A stretch of DNA of 12,249 nt. Source: DATGHS01 sp035307785 (GTDB taxonomy: Bacteria; Planctomycetota; Planctomycetia; Gemmatales; Gemmataceae). The position numbers were made by a program, and so were the translations under genes. Every line of letters starts with the position of its first letter. The stretch's first letter is position 1. Location of the stretch: positions 1 to 12,249 of the forward strand of contig DATGHS010000396.1 in assembly GCA_035307785.1 (NCBI GenBank). Reading direction: 5' to 3'. Shown here in pieces: positions 1-6,830 of this stretch. Under the pieces are notes generated by a model. The model ran no database searches, was not told where the DNA came from, and saw only the letters and a list, made by a program, of their open reading frames with translations.

Positions 1-3000
1 AACACGCCCACGTTTGGCCCCGCTTCCCGGATGCCTGGCCGAGTTCGGCCAATCCGATTCGCTCTTACACGCTACTGAACCACGAATCGCCGGATTTCAT
101 TCGCTTCGTCAACCCAGGCGATTTGCGGGTGGCCCACATCAGCTGCGGCACTAGCGGTTGCCACGGCAAGGAAGTAGAGGCGAACCACAAGTCGCTCATG
201 ACCACCGGCTGCATGCTCTGGGGGGCCGCGTTGTATAACAACGGCTCAGTGCCATTCAAGCCGGCCCGCTTCGGCGAAGCGTACAGCATGAACGGGGCGC
301 CGCTGCGATTGCAAACGGTGCCGCCGCCAACTGTTGAAGAAATCGAAAAAAAGAAGGGCGTGGTGCCGTACCTCGATCCGTTGCCGCGCTTTGAGGCCAG
401 CCAGCCGGGTAATATCTTGCGCTTTTTCGAGAAAGGCGGCCGCTTCCGGACTGAGACTGGGATTCCCGAGCGCACGGAGGAACCCGGCCGGCCCCGCCAA
501 CGGCTCAGCACGCGCGGGTTGGGGACCGAGAACCGCACCGACCCGGTGCTGGTGAGTTTGAACAAAACTCGGCTCTTCGACCCCACGCTGAATTTCCTGG
601 GCACCAACGATCACCCGGGCGACTACCGGTCGAGCGGCTGCACGGCTTGCCACATCATTTACGCCAACGACCGCTCGAAGGTGCATTCCGGGCCCTATGC
701 TTCGTTCGGCAATCTCGGCCGCAGTTTCTCAACCGATCCGACCATTCCCAAGGACGAATCGGGCCACCCGATCGACCATAAATTCACCACGGCTATCCCC
801 ACCAGCCAGTGCATTGTCTGCCACATTCACCCGGGCACCAATGTGATGAATAGCTGCATCGGCTACATGTGGTGGGATGAAGAAACCGAAGGCGAACATA
901 TGTACCCGCCGCTGCAAAAGCATCTCACGTCCGAGGAGTATATTCGATCGGCGATGTCCAACCCCGACGAGACTGCGGCGCGCGGGAACTGGTCGGACCC
1001 AGACTTTCTCAACAATGTGCGCGATCTCAATCCCGCTTTATTCAAAACGCAGTTCGCGGATTTCCACGGGCACGGCTGGGTCTTCCGCGCTGTCTTCAAG
1101 CAGGACCGGCGAGGCTTTTTGCTGGATCACGACAACAAGAAGGTCGAGGGCGTCACGCCGGATAAACTCCAGGCAGCGATCAAGTATCCCGAAGAGGTCA
1201 AAAACCTTTATCGCAAGCGCTATGACGACGTGAAGGAACTCATCGCCGCCGAAAAGGAACTGAAAAAACAATACGCGGGCGTCCCGGTGCATTATCTCGA
1301 CATTCATATCGAGAAAGGAATGCACTGTGTGGATTGCCATTTCGTGCAGGACATGCACGGCAATGGCCGGTTGCAGATGGAAGTGCGGGCCGGCTGCGAA
1401 ATCCAGTGCATCGATTGCCACGGTACGAATACCGCGCGCGCGGAATTGAAGACTTCCGGCCCGGCCGCGTATACGTCGTCGCCACAAGGCGGCCGGGACT
1501 TGAGCGCAATGACAACGCCGTTTGGCAAGCGGCGCTTCGAGAAGGTCGGCGACAAGCGCATCTTTCAGAATTCAATGGTCGAACCAGACCTTTCGTGGGA
1601 AATCGTCCAGAGCGTGGACACGATGACCCTTGGCAATCCGCGTTACAACGCGAAGTCGCACATGGCCAAGACGGTGCGCTTTGAAAACGACCGCATGGTC
1701 TGGGGCGACGCCCCGGAAGTTGGTGGCGCGCGCTGTGCCCATCAGAACAACAACATGAGTTGCGTCGCCTGCCATTCCTCGTGGAACCCGAGCTGCTACG
1801 GATGCCATTTACCGCAGCGCGCCAATGTGAAGATGCCGCAGTTGCACTGGGACGGCGACGTCACGCGCAATTACGTGGCCTACAATTTTCAAACGTTGCG
1901 CGATGAGGTCTACATGCTGGCCCGCGACGGCAACGTTACCGGCAACCGCATTGGGCCGGCCCGTTCGTCGTGCGCCGTTCACGTGGGCTCGTATAATGCG
2001 AACCGCGAATCCATCTACGAGCAGCAGCAGACGATCTCCGGTTGCGGCCTGAGCGGCATTGCCTTCAGCACCAACGTGCCGCATACGGTACGGGGCAAGA
2101 ACGAAACGAAATCGTGCACCGATTGCCATCTCTCCAAGAACGACGACAACAATGCGTGGATGGCACAATTGCTCATGCACGGCACCAATTACTTGAACTT
2201 CATGGGCAAGTATTGCTGGGTGGCCACCGGCGAGCACGGGCTCGCGGCCGTGGAAGTGACGGAGCGCGAAGAACCGCAGGCGGTGATCGGCAGTTCGTTG
2301 CATGCGCTGGCCTTCCCCGAATACTTCCAGCAGCACCTCGAACACAACCGCTTGCTCAAAAATGCTTACGAGCATCCCGGCAAGGATGTGTCGGATAACC
2401 TTGTTCATGCGCTGCGGAAAACGGAAGTGCTGAGCGTGCAAGCCCGGGGCGAGTACCTGTACGCGGCTTGCGGGGAAGGCGGCGTGCGCGTTTTTGACAT
2501 TGCTCAGATCGATAATAAAGCGTTTTCCGAACGCATCACGACGGCACCGGTCTCGCCGTTGGGGCAGAAGTTCTACGTGCCTACGAAGTACGCAATGGCG
2601 GTGGCGTCGCCCACCACCATCGCGCCGGACCCCACCCGGCAACAGTTTGCTGAGAACCACGAGCAAACCGTTCACCCGATGTACGGGTACATCTTTGCCG
2701 CGGACAAATACGAAGGGATGATCCTGGTCGGGGCCGCGACCACCATCGATGGCAACCCGACCAACAACTTCCTGAAGCGCGATGTAACGTTCAATCCCGA
2801 TGGCATTCTCAACGGCGCGCGGAACATCACGATTGTGGGCACGTATGCCTACGTATGCTGTGATGCGGGTCTAGTAGTGGTGTCGCTTGACGACCCGACC
2901 TGCCCACAAGTGACCGCGGTAATCGGCGAACCGTTCATCCACAACCCGCGCGCAGTGCAGGCACAATTCCGCTATGCTTACGTCTGCGACGAGGAAGGGA

Positions 3001-3569
3001 TCAAGGTACTCGATGTCACCGATCTTGCGAAGCCGCGCCCGGAAGCCCTGATGCGCATCCCCGACGTATACAGCATCTACCTGGCCCGGACCTATGCCTA
3101 CGTGGCGGCGGGACCGCGCGGCTTGCTAATCCTCGACATCACGCAGGCTAACCGTCCGCGGATCGACCAATTCTTCGATGCCGACGGTTGCATCAGTGAT
3201 TGCCATGATGTGAAACTGGGCATCACTTATGTCAGTGAATTCGCCTACCTGGCCGATGGGCGAAACGGCCTGCGTGTTGTGCAACTCACCTCGCCCGAGA
3301 CGCCGGGCAACGACGGTTTCAGCCCGCGGCCGACGCCAAACCTGGTGGGGACTTACAAGATCCCGCACGACGGTCATGCGCTGGCCATTTCCAAGGCGGT
3401 GGACCGCGACCGCGCGGTGGATGAGAGTGGCAACCAGATCGCGGTCTTCGGCCGCGTGGGCGCGCGGCCCCTGAACCTGGCCGAGCAGCGGAAGCTATAC
3501 TGGCGCGGCAACGCGATCTGGAAGGTGAGCGATAATCCGTGGGACCCGATGTACGGGCTGGTGCGGTGA
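1..3569 (+). CDS. Large multiheme c-type cytochrome with C-terminal LVIVD repeats (5' end outside window)
   Basis: Partial gene. The frame is open from base 3 to the TGA at 3567-3569 (1188 codons) with no stop upstream, so the TTG at 123 is internal. The N-terminal two-thirds has a CX4CH motif (CGTSGCH, nt 144-164) and seven CXXCH motifs: CTACH (639), CIVCH (810), CVDCH (1326), CIDCH (1407), CVACH (1761), CYGCH (1794) and CTDCH (2115). Many extra histidines could be distal ligands. From about nt 2424 to 3310 come repeated units of the type 'YAYV...GL.VLD(I/V)', the LVIVD pattern expected to form a beta-propeller. A CX3CH (CISDCH, 3189) lies inside that region. Haem attachment implies export by Sec and assembly outside the cytoplasm; the signal peptide would be upstream of the window. 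The likely role is electron transfer in the periplasm or at the cell surface, partners unknown. The convergent neighbours are also multiheme cytochromes. Confidence 0.9.
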   Translation, partial: HAHVWPRFPDAWPSSANPIRSYTLLNHESPDFIRFVNPGDLRVAHISCGTSGCHGKEVEANHKSLMTTGCMLWGAALYNNGSVPFKPARFGEAYSMNGAPLRLQTVPPPTVEEIEKKKGVVPYLDPLPRFEASQPGNILRFFEKGGRFRTETGIPERTEEPGRPRQRLSTRGLGTENRTDPVLVSLNKTRLFDPTLNFLGTNDHPGDYRSSGCTACHIIYANDRSKVHSGPYASFGNLGRSFSTDPTIPKDESGHPIDHKFTTAIPTSQCIVCHIHPGTNVMNSCIGYMWWDEETEGEHMYPPLQKHLTSEEYIRSAMSNPDETAARGNWSDPDFLNNVRDLNPALFKTQFADFHGHGWVFRAVFKQDRRGFLLDHDNKKVEGVTPDKLQAAIKYPEEVKNLYRKRYDDVKELIAAEKELKKQYAGVPVHYLDIHIEKGMHCVDCHFVQDMHGNGRLQMEVRAGCEIQCIDCHGTNTARAELKTSGPAAYTSSPQGGRDLSAMTTPFGKRRFEKVGDKRIFQNSMVEPDLSWEIVQSVDTMTLGNPRYNAKSHMAKTVRFENDRMVWGDAPEVGGARCAHQNNNMSCVACHSSWNPSCYGCHLPQRANVKMPQLHWDGDVTRNYVAYNFQTLRDEVYMLARDGNVTGNRIGPARSSCAVHVGSYNANRESIYEQQQTISGCGLSGIAFSTNVPHTVRGKNETKSCTDCHLSKNDDNNAWMAQLLMHGTNYLNFMGKYCWVATGEHGLAAVEVTEREEPQAVIGSSLHALAFPEYFQQHLEHNRLLKNAYEHPGKDVSDNLVHALRKTEVLSVQARGEYLYAACGEGGVRVFDIAQIDNKAFSERITTAPVSPLGQKFYVPTKYAMAVASPTTIAPDPTRQQFAENHEQTVHPMYGYIFAADKYEGMILVGAATTIDGNPTNNFLKRDVTFNPDGILNGARNITIVGTYAYVCCDAGLVVVSLDDPTCPQVTAVIGEPFIHNPRAVQAQFRYAYVCDEEGIKVLDVTDLAKPRPEALMRIPDVYSIYLARTYAYVAAGPRGLLILDITQANRPRIDQFFDADGCISDCHDVKLGITYVSEFAYLADGRNGLRVVQLTSPETPGNDGFSPRPTPNLVGTYKIPHDGHALAISKAVDRDRAVDESGNQIAVFGRVGARPLNLAEQRKLYWRGNAIWKVSDNPWDPMYGLVR

Positions 3570-3587
3570 CGTGTTCGGCATCGCACG

Positions 3588-5207
3588 CTATTTCGGCGCT
3601 TCACCTTTTGCGACTGCTGAAAGCTGAAGGAACATTTCTCGGAGCGGATCGAGCCTGAAATCGTTGATGAAACGGAATCGATCCTTCAACTGGTCGGCAA
3701 GAAGGTTCTCGTTTTCGTAGTTCGTACGGACTAGCCGAGGGCACACTGGCGACTTTGCAGATTTCTGTTCCAGGGTATTCCAGCGCTCGGCGATCGGGCC
3801 GGTTTTTCCTCCCTCGACTTCGTTTCGTAACGTTTCCGCGGCCCAAATGAGTTGCTGCGCGGAATCCGGATCGAGCCATTCTGTCTTGGAGGAACCAACT
3901 TCCTCCATGATCAGAAGCATGAGGTTCCGGGTCTGATCGGGGGAATACAAGAGCTTGTCCTGACTCAGTTCGGTGATCGCCTTGTCGGCCCAGTCAATCA
4001 ATTTGGTGGCTTTTCCGTGGACTTCGCCCGTTTGCCCGAACGGCCTTTGACGGAAAACATCTTCGAGTTCCTTGAGCAATGTCGTGAAATCCTTGCCATC
4101 TAACTTCAAATCGAGTTTGAGGTTTTCGGCGGCGTGTTGGGCAACAATGCGCGTGAGCGCGAAGCCCCCGGAACGAATCTGCGGTCGGCCCGGTGCACAC
4201 TCGAAGCGGCGCTTCTGGCGCTCGCTTTGATATTTCAGGTCGTGATGGCAGGCGTAACAATCGAAATGAGCGAAATCGAGGGAATGATCGCTCTTCCCTA
4301 CCTCACCCCGCTTAAGCTCATCGACCAGCAACTGCATGGCGGATTGTAAAGTCACGATGGCCCCAACGGCGAGTTGACGCGCGACCTGGGATTCACCTTT
4401 GCGGTAGTGGAACAAGCGCCAACTATCGCTATCACTCAGCTTGCCAAAATAAACTACGTCCTTTTCGTTCCGGTGCATCTTTTGGTCGCGGCTGAAACTC
4501 GCAACCTCGAATGGCGGCAACGGTGGATGCCCCGCAGCGTACATTTCGTGCGTGACGAATTTGCCTTCGGCCAAGTTACCAACATGGCAGGCCGAACATT
4601 TTTTCGCGCGCTCATTGGGATCACGCATGTCAAGCTCGCCGACCTTTGCCTTATCTTTCGGCGACTCTTCGCGCCATTTTTTATTTGAGTGCGGGGTATC
4701 CCATTTGGAAGCAAAACCGTGACAAACTTCGCAACTCACCCCAAAACGGCAATCATAATCTGCAAGACTCTTATTTGCTTCTTTCGGCTTCTTGTCCAGC
4801 GCATGGCAGGTCAAGCACTTAGCTTCATCTTGCACCTTCCAATTCGGATTTTTTACGTCCCAGGCTTGCCGAAGAATCTTCGTCATCTGCTGCCCTAATT
4901 CGCTCTCTAAACTCGCATATGCTTTCCGGTGCATGTCTAACTTGTTCCAAGTGCGCGACTCATTTCCAAGAATTAATTCGTGCGCTTCGGGGAAAGCATC
5001 GTTGAGTTCCTCCGGCGAAGAGCCGTGGCACAGGATACAGCGGCCCACATCCGCCAGGCTTGGTTCGCCGGCAACATCTACATTCTTCTGCGCCGGTTGA
5101 GGCGGTTGGCCGCCGACCTGGATCGTCCAAAGGACAAAGACTCCAAAGACAACCGGCGTCGCCACTAGTGCCGCGCGCCTGTGATTACCTCTCATTGTTT
5201 GCCTCAT
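3588..5207 (-). CDS. Five-haem c-type cytochrome, c554-like, membrane-anchored or periplasmic
   Basis: A 539-residue protein. The N-terminus has basic residues (RGNHRR) followed by a hydrophobic stretch at about 12-32, either a signal peptide or an uncleaved anchor. Five CXXCH motifs bind haem c: C57ILCH, C131LTCH, C159EVCH, C204SACH and C317YACH. The segment HEMYAAGHP (220-228) supplies candidate distal histidines and is shared with the upstream paralogue, as are GVSCE.CHG and CYACHHDL. The last ~200 residues lack haem motifs and look largely helical. The pattern resembles the cytochrome c554 family, known for periplasmic electron transfer; the substrate here is unknown. The start ATG overlaps the stop of the upstream gene (ATGA), favouring translational coupling. 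An in-frame ATG at 5195 has a better-spaced GAGG (6-nt spacer) and could be the true start (535 residues). The stop is TAG, 18 bp from the convergent stop of the large cytochrome. Confidence 0.9.
   Translation of the reverse strand: MRQTMRGNHRRAALVATPVVFGVFVLWTIQVGGQPPQPAQKNVDVAGEPSLADVGRCILCHGSSPEELNDAFPEAHELILGNESRTWNKLDMHRKAYASLESELGQQMTKILRQAWDVKNPNWKVQDEAKCLTCHALDKKPKEANKSLADYDCRFGVSCEVCHGFASKWDTPHSNKKWREESPKDKAKVGELDMRDPNERAKKCSACHVGNLAEGKFVTHEMYAAGHPPLPPFEVASFSRDQKMHRNEKDVVYFGKLSDSDSWRLFHYRKGESQVARQLAVGAIVTLQSAMQLLVDELKRGEVGKSDHSLDFAHFDCYACHHDLKYQSERQKRRFECAPGRPQIRSGGFALTRIVAQHAAENLKLDLKLDGKDFTTLLKELEDVFRQRPFGQTGEVHGKATKLIDWADKAITELSQDKLLYSPDQTRNLMLLIMEEVGSSKTEWLDPDSAQQLIWAAETLRNEVEGGKTGPIAERWNTLEQKSAKSPVCPRLVRTNYENENLLADQLKDRFRFINDFRLDPLREMFLQLSAVAKGEAPK
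5204..5207 (-). other. 4-bp ATGA stop/start overlap between the two c554-like cytochrome genes
   Basis: On the minus strand the TGA of the upstream cytochrome (5206-5204) overlaps the ATG of the downstream one (5207-5205). This arrangement typically couples translation and supports one transcript for both. A GGAG lies only 2 nt before this ATG, too close for a normal ribosome binding site, which is why the ATG at 5195 remains an alternative. Confidence 0.8.
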
Positions 5208-6652
5208 TGCTCCGGAGCGCTCCAGGCACGCAGTTTTTTGGAGAATTGACTCGGCGTAAAGTCCCTGGGGCTGTCGTACCGCCGGCCAAACTCAAGGAAT
5301 TTGCGAATATCTTCTTGCTCGCGTGGAGGATGAGGCGAAACAGGATTCGCACGCAAATCATTCTCGGCTTGGCGCAAAGCTACTATTGCCAGGTAAGTCT
5401 GGGTAGCATGATCCCAATCCGCCATGTTTTTCAAGAACCTCGTTCCTTGACCCGGAGGCGCTTTTTCAGCGCCTGCGGTTGCGTCCGCGATCAGCCGCCG
5501 TGTCAGCCGACCGACTGTACCATGATCGCCCAACAAGGTTGAGGTGCTTTGCAATTGATTCAGCCACTGCTCCAAGTTTGCCAGAACCTCCGTAGCCGCC
5601 TTTACCACAGCAGCAGCATCGGGCGAAGGCCTGCGCATCAGGTTTGCGAGATCGTCGAATATCTGCGCATCTATCGCGGCTGGCTTCGGCACCGGCGCAT
5701 TGATTCGCAGAAGCGCCTTGGGCATGGCAGTATACCAGCCATTCCAGGGCATCTCACCGGGCTTGCGGCCATCGAAGCCGCTTTGCTGCCGCCAGCTATT
5801 CGGTTCCAAGTCATGATGGCAGGCATAACAACTCGTCTCGGCAAACTCGGGCCACACGGCGTGTACTTCGTTCGTGGCCGCGCGTCGGGCCCGAACTTGC
5901 AACAGCTTCACGGCAGCCCGTGCCGAGGCAATCTGGCCAATTAGCCAGGCTCGTGCTTCAAAGTCCGTGCCCAGCCCGCCTTCGAACCAGTGCCGCGGCA
6001 TGAGATCATGATAGGCCGTATATTCGAACAGCAACCGCGGATGGCCGGCCGCGATTAGGTCGTGGTTCACCTCGCGATTTTCGCCACCGATGTGGCAAGA
6101 AGCACAGACCTGCACGCGCGTGGCCAGGTCTTTGGTGGCGGTCATTCCTTTCGCCTTTTGCTCTTCGCCGTTCCGGCTCGTGTCGGTCGTGTAGTGTGTC
6201 GACCGCCAGTGCTCGGAACCGCCGTGGCATTGCTCGCAACTTACGCCTTCGCGCACGGCCTCTTTGGCGAGCTTCTCCCCGCGCCAGTTGGGCGGAATAT
6301 CGAAGCCATGGCAAGCTAAACAACGCTGTTCTTCATGCGCAGCCTTCAGGTGCAGCGTGTGTACCATTTCCTTGGATTCTGGCTTGAGCAAGGTAGCATA
6401 GGCTTGGGCATGCGGATCGTGTGTCGCCCAGATGGAGTATTCGTTGCCTTTGGTTTGACGAAAGTCATTGGAATTGTGACAGGCCGCAGCTGCGCAAGAA
6501 GTGGCTCCGTTGAGTTTCTCACGGGAGACGATTGCCGTACAAGATTGCGGCACGCCCGCGTCGGGCAGCGTTTTCGGCGTGCTTTCGCCGAGAACCCACC
6601 AGGTTGACAGGCCCACGACGACCAGCGGAAGTGTCAGGATGAGGGCTCGCAC
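5204..6652 (-). CDS. Five-haem c-type cytochrome, c554-like, with a CX4CH first haem
   Basis: A 482-residue protein from the GTG at 6652. This start is preferred because it gives M-R followed by a hydrophobic signal or anchor segment (residues 2-21), with a GAGG 7 nt upstream. The ATG at 6832 adds 60 residues of non-signal-like sequence and would overlap the start of the divergent cyclase gene. Haem motifs are C53AAAACH (CX4CH), C111LACH, C139EQCH, C183ASCH and C275YACH. HDLIAAGHP (197-205) matches the likely axial-histidine segment of the downstream paralogue. Shared motif order shows the two genes arose by tandem duplication; the first haem site differs (CX4CH here, CXXCH there). The product is probably periplasmic and passes electrons with its partner. 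It is the first gene of a two-gene operon, read away from the divergent 178-bp intergenic region. The family assignment is by motif pattern only. Confidence 0.87.
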   Translation of the reverse strand: MRALILTLPLVVVGLSTWWVLGESTPKTLPDAGVPQSCTAIVSREKLNGATSCAAAACHNSNDFRQTKGNEYSIWATHDPHAQAYATLLKPESKEMVHTLHLKAAHEEQRCLACHGFDIPPNWRGEKLAKEAVREGVSCEQCHGGSEHWRSTHYTTDTSRNGEEQKAKGMTATKDLATRVQVCASCHIGGENREVNHDLIAAGHPRLLFEYTAYHDLMPRHWFEGGLGTDFEARAWLIGQIASARAAVKLLQVRARRAATNEVHAVWPEFAETSCYACHHDLEPNSWRQQSGFDGRKPGEMPWNGWYTAMPKALLRINAPVPKPAAIDAQIFDDLANLMRRPSPDAAAVVKAATEVLANLEQWLNQLQSTSTLLGDHGTVGRLTRRLIADATAGAEKAPPGQGTRFLKNMADWDHATQTYLAIVALRQAENDLRANPVSPHPPREQEDIRKFLEFGRRYDSPRDFTPSQFSKKLRAWSAPEQ

Positions 6653-6659
6653 GCATCGG

Positions 6660-6663
6660 CCTC
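6660..6663 (-). promoter_or_regulatory. Ribosome binding site deciding the GTG start of the first c554-like cytochrome
   Basis: GAGG on the minus strand, 7 nt before the GTG at 6652. It selects this start over in-frame upstream candidates (the ATG at 6832 and TTG codons). The resulting product begins directly with a signal-like hydrophobic segment. Confidence 0.6.
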
Positions 6664-6816
6664 GGTCGCGGTAGCTCGAAAAACCGGTACTGGAAAGATA
6701 AGAGAAGTGTAACGGACGAACCGCCGGCTGCAAGGAAAAAATCAATTCCGCGCGTATGCAGGCCCGGCGGATTGCCGTAAAATTGATGCCGACGACCACG
6801 TGCCGATTCGCCTGCC

Positions 6817-6823
6817 GGAGAAG
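6817..6823 (+). promoter_or_regulatory. Ribosome binding site of the cyclase gene
   Basis: GGAGAAG, ending 7 nt before the ATG at 6831. It decides that start over the in-frame ATG at 6756, which would add 25 arginine- and cysteine-containing residues unlike any domain and has no comparable site. Confidence 0.7.
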
Positions 6824-6830
6824 TGCCGCC

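Larger units (their letters stand above)
6653..6830. promoter_or_regulatory. Divergent intergenic region between the cytochrome operon and the cyclase gene
   Basis: These 178 bases separate two divergently transcribed genes, so they should hold both promoters. Their compositional contrast with the coding flanks includes A/T-rich patches around 6680-6715 and 6734-6747. I could not identify a convincing -35/-10 pair on either strand, nor a clear operator palindrome. The role is inferred from gene orientation. Confidence 0.5.

Noticed and set aside
1809..2675. Long minus-strand frame (288 codons) opposite the large cytochrome
   Set aside because: It lies wholly opposite haem motifs and repeats of a well-supported gene and shows no domain or signal of its own.
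123..3569. Large cytochrome as a complete gene starting at TTG 123
   Set aside because: The frame is open to the window edge and the residues before 123 read on naturally into the conserved-looking segment before the first haem motif; no signal peptide follows 123.
6756..6830. Upstream ATG of the cyclase gene
   Set aside because: The extra 25 residues look random and the ATG at 6831 has a well-spaced GGAGAAG.
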